Shown piece after piece: positions 47,634 to 62,600 of a stretch of 64,000 nucleotides of DNA. Where the stretch lies: the NCBI RefSeq assembly GCF_007655135.1, contig NW_022204389.1:1-64000 (forward strand). The letters are read 5' to 3'. A program made the position numbers and the translations under genes. The stretch's first letter is position 1. Each line of letters starts with the position of its first letter. Source of the DNA: Punica granatum (Eukaryota > Streptophyta > Magnoliopsida > Myrtales > Lythraceae). The notes under the pieces were generated by a model. The model was not told the DNA's origin and made no database searches. It saw nothing but the letters and a program-made list of their open reading frames with translations.

Positions 47634-50600
47634 CGCCTTTATTTCCGCAATGCACTTTCATTTGGCGTGCACCTTCTCAGGATCGGAGTGCGCCTTTATT
47701 TCCGCAATGCACTTTCATTTGGCGTGCACCTTCTCAGGATCGCAGTGCGCCTTTATTTCCGCAATGCACTTTCAGTTGGCGTGCACCTTCTCAGGATCGC
47801 AGTGCGCCTTTATTTCCGCAATGCACTTTCATTGGCGTGCACCTTCTCAGGATCGCAGTGCGCCTTTATTTCCGCAATGCACTTTCATTGGCGTGCACCT
47901 TCTCAGGATCGCAGTGCGCCTTTATTTCCGCAATGCACTTTCATTTGGCGTGCACCTTCTCAGGATCGCAGTGCGCCTTTATTTCCGCAATGCACTTTCA
48001 TTGGCGTGCACCTTCTCAGGATCGCAGTGCGCCTTTATTTCCGCAATGCACTTTCATTGGCGTGCACCTTCTCAGGATCGCAGTGCGCCTTTATTTCGCA
48101 ATGCACTTTCATTGGCGTGCACCTTCTCAGGATCGCAGTGCGCCTTTATTTCCGCAATGCACTTTCATTTGGCGTGCACCTTCTCAGGATCGCAGTGCGC
48201 CTTTATTTCGCAATGCACTTTCATTTGGCGTGCACCTTCTCAGGATCGCAGTGCGCCTTTATTTCCGCAATGCACTTTCATTTGGCGTGCACCTTCTCAG
48301 GATCGCAGTGCGCCTTTATTTCGCAATGCACTTTCATTGGCGTGCACCTTCTCAGGATCGCAGTGCGCCTTTATTTCCGCAATGCACTTTCATTGGCGTG
48401 CACCTTCTCAGGATCGCAGTGCGCCTTTATTTCCGCAATGCACTTTCATTGGCGTGCACCTTCTCAGGATCGCAGTGCGCCTTTATTTCCGCAATGCACT
48501 TTCATTGGCGTGCACCTTCTCAGGATCGCAGTGCGCCTTTATTTCGCAATGCACTTTCATTGGCGTGCACCTTCTCAGGATCGCAGTGCGCCTTTATTTC
48601 CGCAATGCACTTTCATTGGCGTGCACCTTCTCAGGATCGCAGTGCGCCTTTATTTCCGCAATGCACTTTCATTGGCGTGCACCTTCTCAGGATCGCAGTG
48701 CGCCTTTATTTCCGCAATGCACTTTCATTGGCGTGCACCTTCTCAGGATCGCAGTGCGCCTTTATTTCCGCAATGCACTTTCATTGGCGTGCACCTTCTC
48801 AGGATCGCAGTGCGCCTTTATTTCCGCAATGCACTTTCATTTGGCGTGCACCTTCTCAGGATCGCAGTGCGCCTTTATTTCCGCAATGCACTTTCATTGG
48901 CGTGCACCTTCTCAGGATCGCAGTGCGCCTTTATTTCGCAATGCACTTTCATTGGCGTGCACCTTCTCAGGATCGCAGTGCGCCTTTATTTCCGCAATGC
49001 ACTTTCATTGGCGTGCACCTTCTCAGGATCGCAGTGCGCCTTTATTTCCGCAATGCACTTTCATTGGCGTGCACCTTCTCAGGATCGCAGTGCGCCTTTA
49101 TTTCCGCAATGCACTTTCATTGGCGTGCACCTTCTCAGGATCGCAGTGCGCCTTTATTTCCGCAATGCACTTTCATTGGCGTGCACCTTCTCAGGATCGC
49201 AGTGCGCCTTTATTTCCGCAATGCACTTTCATTGGCGTGCACCTTCTCAGGATCGCAGTGCGCCTTTATTTCCGCAATGCACTTTCATTGGCGTGCACCT
49301 TCTCAGGATCGCAGTGCGCCTTTATTTCCGCAATGCACTTTCATTTGGCGTGCACCTTCTCAGGATCGCAGTGCGCCTTTATTTCCGCAATGCACTTTCA
49401 TTGGCGTGCACCTTCTCAGGATCGCAGTGCGCCTTTATTTCCGCAATGCACTTTCATTGGCGTGCACCTTCTCAGGATCGCAGTGCGCCTTTATTTCCGC
49501 AATGCACTTTCATTGGCGTGCACCTTCTCAGGATCGCAGTGCGCCTTTATTTCCGCAATGCACTTTCATTGGCGTGCACCTTCTCAGGATCGCAGTGCGC
49601 CTTTATTTCCGCAATGCACTTTCATTGGCGTGCACCTTCTCAGGATCGCAGTGCGCCTTTATTTCCGCAATGCACTTTCATTGGCGTGCACCTTCTCAGG
49701 ATCGCAGTGCGCCTTTATTTCCGCAATGCACTTTCATTGGCGTGCACCTTCTCAGGATCGCAGTGCGCCTTTATTTCGCAATGCACTTTCATTTGGCGTG
49801 CACCTTCTCAGGATCGCAGTGCGCCTTTATTTCCGCAATGCACTTTCATTTGGCGTGCACCTTCTCAGGATCGCAGTGCGCCTTTATTTCCGCAATGCAC
49901 TTTCATTGGCGTGCACCTTCTCAGGATCGCAGTGCGCCTTTATTTCCGCAATGCACTTTCATTGGCGTGCACCTTCTCAGGATCGCAGTGCGCCTTTATT
50001 TCCGCAATGCACTTTCATTGGCGTGCACCTTCTCAGGATCGCAGTGCGCCTTTATTTCCGCAATGCACTTTCATTGGCGTGCACCTTCTCAGGATCGCAG
50101 TGCGCCTTTATTTCCGCAATGCACTTTCATTTGGCGTGCACCTTCTCAGGATCGCAGTGCGCCTTTATTTCCGCAATGCACTTTCATTGGCGTGCACCTT
50201 CTCAGGATCGCAGTGCGCCTTTATTTCCGCAATGCACTTTCATTGGCGTGCACCTTCTCAGGATCGCAGTGCGCCTTTATTTCCGCAATGCACTTTCATT
50301 GGCGTGCACCTTCTCAGGATCGCAGTGCGCCTTTATTTCCGCAATGCACTTTCATTGGCGTGCACCTTCTCAGGATCGCAGTGCGCCTTTATTTCCGCAA
50401 TGCACTTTCATTGGCGTGCACCTTCTCAGGATCGCAGTGCGCCTTTATTTCCGCAATGCACTTTCATTGGCGTGCACCTTCTCAGGATCGCAGTGCGCCT
50501 TTATTTCCGCAATGCACTTTCATTGGCGTGCACCTTCTCAGGATCGCAGTGCGCCTTTATTTCCGCAATGCACTTTCATTGGCGTGCACCTTCTCAGGAT

Positions 50601-53600
50601 CGCAGTGCGCCTTTATTTCCGCAATGCACTTTCATTTGGCGTGCACCTTCTCAGGATCGCAGTGCGCCTTTATTTCCGCAATGCACTTTCATTGGCGTGC
50701 ACCTTCTCAGGATCGCAGTGCGCCTTTATTTCCGCAATGCACTTTCATTGGCGTGCACCTTCTCAGGATCGCAGTGCGCCTTTATTTCCGCAATGCACTT
50801 TCATTGGCGTGCACCTTCTCAGGATCGCAGTGCGCCTTTATTTCCGCAATGCACTTTCATTGGCGTGCACCTTCTCAGGATCGCAGTGCGCCTTTATTTC
50901 CGCAATGCACTTTCATTGGCGTGCACCTTCTCAGGATCGCAGTGCGCCTTTATTTCCGCAATGCACTTTCATTGGCGTGCACCTTCTCAGGATCGCAGTG
51001 CGCCTTTATTTCCGCAATGCACTTTCATTGGCGTGCACCTTCTCAGGATCGCAGTGCGCCTTTATTTCCGCAATGCACTTTCATTGGCGTGCACCTTCTC
51101 AGGATCGCAGTGCGCCTTTATTTCCGCAATGCACTTTCATTGGCGTGCACCTTCTCAGGATCGCAGTGCGCCTTTATTTCCGCAATGCACTTTCATTGGC
51201 GTGCACCTTCTCAGGATCGCAGTGCGCCTTTATTTCCGCAATGCACTTTCATTTGGCGTGCACCTTCTCAGGATCGCAGTGCGCCTTTATTTCCGCAATG
51301 CACTTTCATTGGCGTGCACCTTCTCAGGATCGCAGTGCGCCTTTATTTCCGCAATGCACTTTCATTGGCGTGCACCTTCTCAGGATCGCAGTGCGCCTTT
51401 ATTTCCGCAATGCACTTTCATTGGCGTGCACCTTCTCAGGATCGCAGTGCGCCTTTATTTCCGCAATGCACTTTCATTGGCGTGCACCTTCTCAGGATCG
51501 CAGTGCGCCTTTATTTCCGCAATGCACTTTCATTGGCGTGCACCTTCTCAGGATCGCAGTGCGCCTTTATTTCCGCAATGCACTTTCATTGGCGTGCACC
51601 TTCTCAGGATCGCAGTGCGCCTTTATTTCCGCAATGCACTTTCATTTGGCGTGCACCTTCTCAGGATCGCAGTGCGCCTTTATTTCCGCAATGCACTTTC
51701 ATTGGCGTGCACCTTCTCAGGATCGCAGTGCGCCTTTATTTCCGCAATGCACTTTCATTGGCGTGCACCTTCTCAGGATCGCAGTGCGCCTTTATTTCCG
51801 CAATGCACTTTCATTGGCGTGCACCTTCTCAGGATCGCAGTGCGCCTTTATTTCCGCAATGCACTTTCATTGGCGTGCACCTTCTCAGGATCGCAGTGCG
51901 CCTTTATTTCCGCAATGCACTTTCATTGGCGTGCACCTTCTCAGGATCGCAGTGCGCCTTTATTTCCGCAATGCACTTTCATTGGCGTGCACCTTCTCAG
52001 GATCGCAGTGCGCCTTTATTTCCGCAATGCACTTTCATTGGCGTGCACCTTCTCAGGATCGCAGTGCGCCTTTATTTCCGCAATGCACTTTCATTGGCGT
52101 GCACCTTCTCAGGATCGCAGTGCGCCTTTATTTCCGCAATGCACTTTCATTGGCGTGCACCTTCTCAGGATCGCAGTGCGCCTTTATTTCCGCAATGCAC
52201 TTTCATTGGCGTGCACCTTCTCAGGATCGCAGTGCGCCTTTATTTCCGCAATGCACTTTCATTGGCGTGCACCTTCTCAGGATCGCAGTGCGCCTTTATT
52301 TCCGCAATGCACTTTCATTTGGCGTGCACCTTCTCAGGATCGCAGTGCGCCTTTATTTCCGCAATGCACTTTCATTGGCGTGCACCTTCTCAGGATCGCA
52401 GTGCGCCTTTATTTCCGCAATGCACTTTCATTGGCGTGCACCTTCTCAGGATCGCAGTGCGCCTTTATTTCCGCAATGCACTTTCATTTGGCGTGCACCT
52501 TCTCAGGATCGCAGTGCGCCTTTATTTCCGCAATGCACTTTCATTTGGCGTGCACCTTCTCAGGATCGCAGTGCGCCTTTATTTCCGCAATGCACTTTCA
52601 TTGGCGTGCACCTTCTCAGGATCGCAGTGCGCCTTTATTTCCGCAATGCACTTTCATTTGGCGTGCACCTTCTCAGGATCGCAGTGCGCCTTTATTTCCG
52701 CAATGCACTTTCATTGGCGTGCACCTTCTCAGGATCGCAGTGCGCCTTTATTTCCGCAATGCACTTTCATTGGCGTGCACCTTCTCAGGATCGCAGTGCG
52801 CCTTTATTTCCGCAATGCACTTTCATTTGGCGTGCACCTTCTCAGGATCGCAGTGCGCCTTTATTTCCGCAATGCACTTTCATTGGCGTGCACCTTCTCA
52901 GGATCGCAGTGCGCCTTTATTTCCGCAATGCACTTTCATTGGCGTGCACCTTCTCAGGATCGCAGTGCGCCTTTATTTCCGCAATGCACTTTCATTGGCG
53001 TGCACCTTCTCAGGATCGCAGTGCGCCTTTATTTCCGCAATGCACTTTCATTGGCGTGCACCTTCTCAGGATCGCAGTGCGCCTTTATTTCCGCAATGCA
53101 CTTTCATTGGCGTGCACCTTCTCAGGATCGCAGTGCGCCTTTATTTCCGCAATGCACTTTCATTGGCGTGCACCTTCTCAGGATCGCAGTGCGCCTTTAT
53201 TTCCGCAATGCACTTTCATTGGCGTGCACCTTCTCAGGATCGCAGTGCGCCTTTATTTCCGCAATGCACTTTCATTGGCGTGCACCTTCTCAGGATCGCA
53301 GTGCGCCTTTATTTCCGCAATGCACTTTCATTTGGCGTGCACCTTCTCAGGATCGCAGTGCGCCTTTATTTCCGCAATGCACTTTCATTGGCGTGCACCT
53401 TCTCAGGATCGCAGTGCGCCTTTATTTCCGCAATGCACTTTCATTGGCGTGCACCTTCTCAGGATCGCAGTGCGCCTTTATTTCCGCAATGCACTTTCAT
53501 TGGCGTGCACCTTCTCAGGATCGCAGTGCGCCTTTATTTCCGCAATGCACTTTCATTGGCGTGCACCTTCTCAGGATCGCAGTGCGCCTTTATTTCCGCA

Positions 53601-56600
53601 ATGCACTTTCATTGGCGTGCACCTTCTCAGGATCGCAGTGCGCCTTTATTTCCGCAATGCACTTTCATTGGCGTGCACCTTCTCAGGATCGCAGTGCGCC
53701 TTTATTTCCGCAATGCACTTTCATTGGCGTGCACCTTCTCAGGATCGCAGTGCGCCTTTATTTCCGCAATGCACTTTCATTTGGCGTGCACCTTCTCAGG
53801 ATCGCAGTGCGCCTTTATTTCCGCAATGCACTTTCATTGGCGTGCACCTTCTCAGGATCGCAGTGCGCCTTTATTTCCGCAATGCACTTTCATTGGCGTG
53901 CACCTTCTCAGGATCGCAGTGCGCCTTTATTTCCGCAATGCACTTTCATTGGCGTGCACCTTCTCAGGATCGCAGTGCGCCTTTATTTCCGCAATGCACT
54001 TTCATTGGCGTGCACCTTCTCAGGATCGCAGTGCGCCTTTATTTCCGCAATGCACTTTCATTGGCGTGCACCTTCTCAGGATCGCAGTGCGCCTTTATTT
54101 CCGCAATGCACTTTCATTGGCGTGCACCTTCTCAGGATCGCAGTGCGCCTTTATTTCCGCAATGCACTTTCATTTGGCGTGCACCTTCTCAGGATCGCAG
54201 TGCGCCTTTATTTCCGCAATGCACTTTCATTGGCGTGCACCTTCTCAGGATCGCAGTGCGCCTTTATTTCCGCAATGCACTTTCATTGGCGTGCACCTTC
54301 TCAGGATCGCAGTGCGCCTTTATTTCCGCAATGCACTTTCATTGGCGTGCACCTTCTCAGGATCGCAGTGCGCCTTTATTTCCGCAATGCACTTTCATTG
54401 GCGTGCACCTTCTCAGGATCGCAGTGCGCCTTTATTTCCGCAATGCACTTTCATTTGGCGTGCACCTTCTCAGGATCGCAGTGCGCCTTTATTTCCGCAA
54501 TGCACTTTCATTTGGCGTGCACCTTCTCAGGATCGCAGTGCGCCTTTATTTCCGCAATGCACTTTCATTGGCGTGCACCTTCTCAGGATCGCAGTGCGCC
54601 TTTATTTCCGCAATGCACTTTCATTTGGCGTGCACCTTCTCAGGATCGCAGTGCGCCTTTATTTCCGCAATGCACTTTCATTGGCGTGCACCTTCTCAGG
54701 ATCGCAGTGCGCCTTTATTTCCGCAATGCACTTTCATTGGCGTGCACCTTCTCAGGATCGCAGTGCGCCTTTATTTCCGCAATGCACTTTCATTGGCGTG
54801 CACCTTCTCAGGATCGCAGTGCGCCTTTATTTCCGCAATGCACTTTCATTGGCGTGCACCTTCTCAGGATCGCAGTGCGCCTTTATTTCCGCAATGCACT
54901 TTCATTGGCGTGCACCTTCTCAGGATCGCAGTGCGCCTTTATTTCCGCAATGCACTTTCATTGGCGTGCACCTTCTCAGGATCGCAGTGCGCCTTTATTT
55001 CCGCAATGCACTTTCATTGGCGTGCACCTTCTCAGGATCGCAGTGCGCCTTTATTTCCGCAATGCACTTTCATTTGGCGTGCACCTTCTCAGGATCGCAG
55101 TGCGCCTTTATTTCCGCAATGCACTTTCATTGGCGTGCACCTTCTCAGGATCGCAGTGCGCCTTTATTTCCGCAATGCACTTTCATTTGGCGTGCACCTT
55201 CTCAGGATCGCAGTGCGCCTTTATTTCCGCAATGCACTTTCATTGGCGTGCACCTTCTCAGGATCGCAGTGCGCCTTTATTTCCGCAATGCACTTTCATT
55301 GGCGTGCACCTTCTCAGGATCGCAGTGCGCCTTTATTTCCGCAATGCACTTTCATTTGGCGTGCACCTTCTCAGGATCGCAGTGCGCCTTTATTTCCGCA
55401 ATGCACTTTCATTGGCGTGCACCTTCTCAGGATCGCAGTGCGCCTTTATTTCCGCAATGCACTTTCATTTGGCGTGCACCTTCTCAGGATCGCAGTGCGC
55501 CTTTATTTCCGCAATGCACTTTCATTGGCGTGCACCTTCTCAGGATCGCAGTGCGCCTTTATTTCCGCAATGCACTTTCATTTGGCGTGCACCTTCTCAG
55601 GATCGCAGTGCGCCTTTATTTCCGCAATGCACTTTCATTGGCGTGCACCTTCTCAGGATCGCAGTGCGCCTTTATTTCCGCAATGCACTTTCATTGGCGT
55701 GCACCTTCTCAGGATCGCAGTGCGCCTTTATTTCCGCAATGCACTTTCATTGGCGTGCACCTTCTCAGGATCGCAGTGCGCCTTTATTTCCGCAATGCAC
55801 TTTCATTTGGCGTGCACCTTCTCAGGATCGCAGTGCGCCTTTATTTCCGCAATGCACTTTCATTGGCGTGCACCTTCTCAGGATCGCAGTGCGCCTTTAT
55901 TTCCGCAATGCACTTTCATTGGCGTGCACCTTCTCAGGATCGCAGTGCGCCTTTATTTCCGCAATGCACTTTCATTGGCGTGCACCTTCTCAGGATCGCA
56001 GTGCGCCTTTATTTCCGCAATGCACTTTCATTGGCGTGCACCTTCTCAGGATCGCAGTGCGCCTTTATTTCCGCAATGCACTTTCATTGGCGTGCACCTT
56101 CTCAGGATCGCAGTGCGCCTTTATTTCCGCAATGCACTTTCATTGGCGTGCACCTTCTCAGGATCGCAGTGCGCCTTTATTTCCGCAATGCACTTTCATT
56201 TGGCGTGCACCTTCTCAGGATCGCAGTGCGCCTTTATTTCCGCAATGCACTTTCATTGGCGTGCACCTTCTCAGGATCGCAGTGCGCCTTTATTTCCGCA
56301 ATGCACTTTCATTGGCGTGCACCTTCTCAGGATCGCAGTGCGCCTTTATTTCCGCAATGCACTTTCATTGGCGTGCACCTTCTCAGGATCGCAGTGCGCC
56401 TTTATTTCCGCAATGCACTTTCATTGGCGTGCACCTTCTCAGGATCGCAGTGCGCCTTTATTTCCGCAATGCACTTTCATTTGGCGTGCACCTTCTCAGG
56501 ATCGCAGTGCGCCTTTATTTCCGCAATGCACTTTCATTGGCGTGCACCTTCTCAGGATCGCAGTGCGCCTTTATTTCCGCAATGCACTTTCATTGGCGTG

Positions 56601-59600
56601 CACCTTCTCAGGATCGCAGTGCGCCTTTATTTCCGCAATGCACTTTCATTGGCGTGCACCTTCTCAGGATCGCAGTGCGCCTTTATTTCCGCAATGCACT
56701 TTCATTGGCGTGCACCTTCTCAGGATCGCAGTGCGCCTTTATTTCCGCAATGCACTTTCATTTGGCGTGCACCTTCTCAGGATCGCAGTGCGCCTTTATT
56801 TCCGCAATGCACTTTCATTGGCGTGCACCTTCTCAGGATCGCAGTGCGCCTTTATTTCCGCAATGCACTTTCATTGGCGTGCACCTTCTCAGGATCGCAG
56901 TGCGCCTTTATTTCCGCAATGCACTTTCATTGGCGTGCACCTTCTCAGGATCGCAGTGCGCCTTTATTTCCGCAATGCACTTTCATTGGCGTGCACCTTC
57001 TCAGGATCGCAGTGCGCCTTTATTTCCGCAATGCACTTTCATTGGCGTGCACCTTCTCAGGATCGCAGTGCGCCTTTATTTCCGCAATGCACTTTCATTG
57101 GCGTGCACCTTCTCAGGATCGCAGTGCGCCTTTATTTCCGCAATGCACTTTCATTGGCGTGCACCTTCTCAGGATCGCAGTGCGCCTTTATTTCCGCAAT
57201 GCACTTTCATTTGGCGTGCACCTTCTCAGGATCGCAGTGCGCCTTTATTTCCGCAATGCACTTTCATTGGCGTGCACCTTCTCAGGATCGCAGTGCGCCT
57301 TTATTTCCGCAATGCACTTTCATTGGCGTGCACCTTCTCAGGATCGCAGTGCGCCTTTATTTCCGCAATGCACTTTCATTGGCGTGCACCTTCTCAGGAT
57401 CGCAGTGCGCCTTTATTTCCGCAATGCACTTTCATTGGCGTGCACCTTCTCAGGATCGCAGTGCGCCTTTATTTCCGCAATGCACTTTCATTGGCGTGCA
57501 CCTTCTCAGGATCGCAGTGCGCCTTTATTTCCGCAATGCACTTTCATTGGCGTGCACCTTCTCAGGATCGCAGTGCGCCTTTATTTCCGCAATGCACTTT
57601 CATTGGCGTGCACCTTCTCAGGATCGCAGTGCGCCTTTATTTCCGCAATGCACTTTCATTTGGCGTGCACCTTCTCAGGATCGCAGTGCGCCTTTATTTC
57701 CGCAATGCACTTTCATTGGCGTGCACCTTCTCAGGATCGCAGTGCGCCTTTATTTCCGCAATGCACTTTCATTTGGCGTGCACCTTCTCAGGATCGCAGT
57801 GCGCCTTTATTTCCGCAATGCACTTTCATTGGCGTGCACCTTCTCAGGATCGCAGTGCGCCTTTATTTCCGCAATGCACTTTCATTGGCGTGCACCTTCT
57901 CAGGATCGCAGTGCGCCTTTATTTCCGCAATGCACTTTCATTTGGCGTGCACCTTCTCAGGATCGCAGTGCGCCTTTATTTCCGCAATGCACTTTCATTG
58001 GCGTGCACCTTCTCAGGATCGCAGTGCGCCTTTATTTCCGCAATGCACTTTCATTGGCGTGCACCTTCTCAGGATCGCAGTGCGCCTTTATTTCCGCAAT
58101 GCACTTTCATTGGCGTGCACCTTCTCAGGATCGCAGTGCGCCTTTATTTCCGCAATGCACTTTCATTGGCGTGCACCTTCTCAGGATCGCAGTGCGCCTT
58201 TATTTCCGCAATGCACTTTCATTGGCGTGCACCTTCTCAGGATCGCAGTGCGCCTTTATTTCCGCAATGCACTTTCATTGGCGTGCACCTTCTCAGGATC
58301 GCAGTGCGCCTTTATTTCCGCAATGCACTTTCATTGGCGTGCACCTTCTCAGGATCGCAGTGCGCCTTTATTTCCGCAATGCACTTTCATTGGCGTGCAC
58401 CTTCTCAGGATCGCAGTGCGCCTTTATTTCCGCAATGCACTTTCATTGGCGTGCACCTTCTCAGGATCGCAGTGCGCCTTTATTTCCGCAATGCACTTTC
58501 ATTGGCGTGCACCTTCTCAGGATCGCAGTGCGCCTTTATTTCCGCAATGCACTTTCATTTGGCGTGCACCTTCTCAGGATCGCAGTGCGCCTTTATTTCC
58601 GCAATGCACTTTCATTGGCGTGCACCTTCTCAGGATCGCAGTGCGCCTTTATTTCCGCAATGCACTTTCATTGGCGTGCACCTTCTCAGGATCGCAGTGC
58701 GCCTTTATTTCCGCAATGCACTTTCATTGGCGTGCACCTTCTCAGGATCGCAGTGCGCCTTTATTTCCGCAATGCACTTTCATTGGCGTGCACCTTCTCA
58801 GGATCGCAGTGCGCCTTTATTTCCGCAATGCACTTTCATTGGCGTGCACCTTCTCAGGATCGCAGTGCGCCTTTATTTCCGCAATGCACTTTCATTGGCG
58901 TGCACCTTCTCAGGATCGCAGTGCGCCTTTATTTCCGCAATGCACTTTCATTTGGCGTGCACCTTCTCAGGATCGCAGTGCGCCTTTATTTCCGCAATGC
59001 ACTTTCATTGGCGTGCACCTTCTCAGGATCGCAGTGCGCCTTTATTTCCGCAATGCACTTTCATTGGCGTGCACCTTCTCAGGATCGCAGTGCGCCTTTA
59101 TTTCCGCAATGCACTTTCATTGGCGTGCACCTTCTCAGGATCGCAGTGCGCCTTTATTTCCGCAATGCACTTTCATTGGCGTGCACCTTCTCAGGATCGC
59201 AGTGCGCCTTTATTTCCGCAATGCACTTTCATTGGCGTGCACCTTCTCAGGATCGCAGTGCGCCTTTATTTCCGCAATGCACTTTCATTGGCGTGCACCT
59301 TCTCAGGATCGCAGTGCGCCTTTATTTCCGCAATGCACTTTCATTGGCGTGCACCTTCTCAGGATCGCAGTGCGCCTTTATTTCCGCAATGCACTTTCAT
59401 TGGCGTGCACCTTCTCAGGATCGCAGTGCGCCTTTATTTCCGCAATGCACTTTCATTGGCGTGCACCTTCTCAGGATCGCAGTGCGCCTTTATTTCCGCA
59501 ATGCACTTTCATTTGGCGTGCACCTTCTCAGGATCGCAGTGCGCCTTTATTTCCGCAATGCACTTTCATTGGCGTGCACCTTCTCAGGATCGCAGTGCGC

Positions 59601-62600
59601 CTTTATTTCCGCAATGCACTTTCATTTGGCGTGCACCTTCTCAGGATCGCAGTGCGCCTTTATTTCCGCAATGCACTTTCATTGGCGTGCACCTTCTCAG
59701 GATCGCAGTGCGCCTTTATTTCCGCAATGCACTTTCATTGGCGTGCACCTTCTCAGGATCGCAGTGCGCCTTTATTTCCGCAATGCACTTTCATTGGCGT
59801 GCACCTTCTCAGGATCGCAGTGCGCCTTTATTTCCGCAATGCACTTTCATTGGCGTGCACCTTCTCAGGATCGCAGTGCGCCTTTATTTCCGCAATGCAC
59901 TTTCATTGGCGTGCACCTTCTCAGGATCGCAGTGCGCCTTTATTTCCGCAATGCACTTTCATTGGCGTGCACCTTCTCAGGATCGCAGTGCGCCTTTATT
60001 TCCGCAATGCACTTTCATTGGCGTGCACCTTCTCAGGATCGCAGTGCGCCTTTATTTCCGCAATGCACTTTCATTGGCGTGCACCTTCTCAGGATCGCAG
60101 TGCGCCTTTATTTCCGCAATGCACTTTCATTTGGCGTGCACCTTCTCAGGATCGCAGTGCGCCTTTATTTCCGCAATGCACTTTCATTGGCGTGCACCTT
60201 CTCAGGATCGCAGTGCGCCTTTATTTCCGCAATGCACTTTCATTGGCGTGCACCTTCTCAGGATCGCAGTGCGCCTTTATTTCCGCAATGCACTTTCATT
60301 GGCGTGCACCTTCTCAGGATCGCAGTGCGCCTTTATTTCCGCAATGCACTTTCATTGGCGTGCACCTTCTCAGGATCGCAGTGCGCCTTTATTTCCGCAA
60401 TGCACTTTCATTTGGCGTGCACCTTCTCAGGATCGCAGTGCGCCTTTATTTCCGCAATGCACTTTCATTGGCGTGCACCTTCTCAGGATCGCAGTGCGCC
60501 TTTATTTCCGCAATGCACTTTCATTGGCGTGCACCTTCTCAGGATCGCAGTGCGCCTTTATTTCCGCAATGCACTTTCATTGGCGTGCACCTTCTCAGGA
60601 TCGCAGTGCGCCTTTATTTCCGCAATGCACTTTCATTGGCGTGCACCTTCTCAGGATCGCAGTGCGCCTTTATTTCCGCAATGCACTTTCATTGGCGTGC
60701 ACCTTCTCAGGATCGCAGTGCGCCTTTATTTCCGCAATGCACTTTCATTGGCGTGCACCTTCTCAGGATCGCAGTGCGCCTTTATTTCCGCAATGCACTT
60801 TCATTGGCGTGCACCTTCTCAGGATCGCAGTGCGCCTTTATTTCCGCAATGCACTTTCATTGGCGTGCACCTTCTCAGGATCGCAGTGCGCCTTTATTTC
60901 CGCAATGCACTTTCATTGGCGTGCACCTTCTCAGGATCGCAGTGCGCCTTTATTTCCGCAATGCACTTTCATTGGCGTGCACCTTCTCAGGATCGCAGTG
61001 CGCCTTTATTTCCGCAATGCACTTTCATTGGCGTGCACCTTCTCAGGATCGCAGTGCGCCTTTATTTCCGCAATGCACTTTCATTGGCGTGCACCTTCTC
61101 AGGATCGCAGTGCGCCTTTATTTCCGCAATGCACTTTCATTTGGCGTGCACCTTCTCAGGATCGCAGTGCGCCTTTATTTCCGCAATGCACTTTCATTGG
61201 CGTGCACCTTCTCAGGATCGCAGTGCGCCTTTATTTCCGCAATGCACTTTCATTGGCGTGCACCTTCTCAGGATCGCAGTGCGCCTTTATTTCCGCAATG
61301 CACTTTCATTGGCGTGCACCTTCTCAGGATCGCAGTGCGCCTTTATTTCCGCAATGCACTTTCATTGGCGTGCACCTTCTCAGGATCGCAGTGCGCCTTT
61401 ATTTCCGCAATGCACTTTCATTTGGCGTGCACCTTCTCAGGATCGCAGTGCGCCTTTATTTCCGCAATGCACTTTCATTGGCGTGCACCTTCTCAGGATC
61501 GCAGTGCGCCTTTATTTCCGCAATGCACTTTCATTGGCGTGCACCTTCTCAGGATCGCAGTGCGCCTTTATTTCCGCAATGCACTTTCATTGGCGTGCAC
61601 CTTCTCAGGATCGCAGTGCGCCTTTATTTCCGCAATGCACTTTCATTGGCGTGCACCTTCTCAGGATCGCAGTGCGCCTTTATTTCCGCAATGCACTTTC
61701 ATTGGCGTGCACCTTCTCAGGATCGCAGTGCGCCTTTATTTCCGCAATGCACTTTCATTGGCGTGCACCTTCTCAGGATCGCAGTGCGCCTTTATTTCCG
61801 CAATGCACTTTCATTGGCGTGCACCTTCTCAGGATCGCAGTGCGCCTTTATTTCCGCAATGCACTTTCATTGGCGTGCACCTTCTCAGGATCGCAGTGCG
61901 CCTTTATTTCCGCAATGCACTTTCATTTGGCGTGCACCTTCTCAGGATCGCAGTGCGCCTTTATTTCCGCAATGCACTTTCATTGGCGTGCACCTTCTCA
62001 GGATCGCAGTGCGCCTTTATTTCCGCAATGCACTTTCATTGGCGTGCACCTTCTCAGGATCGCAGTGCGCCTTTATTTCCGCAATGCACTTTCATTGGCG
62101 TGCACCTTCTCAGGATCGCAGTGCGCCTTTATTTCCGCAATGCACTTTCATTGGCGTGCACCTTCTCAGGATCGCAGTGCGCCTTTATTTCCGCAATGCA
62201 CTTTCATTGGCGTGCACCTTCTCAGGATCGCAGTGCGCCTTTATTTCCGCAATGCACTTTCATTGGCGTGCACCTTCTCAGGATCGCAGTGCGCCTTTAT
62301 TTCCGCAATGCACTTTCATTGGCGTGCACCTTCTCAGGATCGCAGTGCGCCTTTATTTCCGCAATGCACTTTCATTGGCGTGCACCTTCTCAGGATCGCA
62401 GTGCGCCTTTATTTCCGCAATGCACTTTCATTGGCGTGCACCTTCTCAGGATCGCAGTGCGCCTTTATTTCCGCAATGCACTTTCATTGGCGTGCACCTT
62501 CTCAGGATCGCAGTGCGCCTTTATTTCCGCAATGCACTTTCATTGGCGTGCACCTTCTCAGGATCGCAGTGCGCCTTTATTTCCGCAATGCACTTTCATT

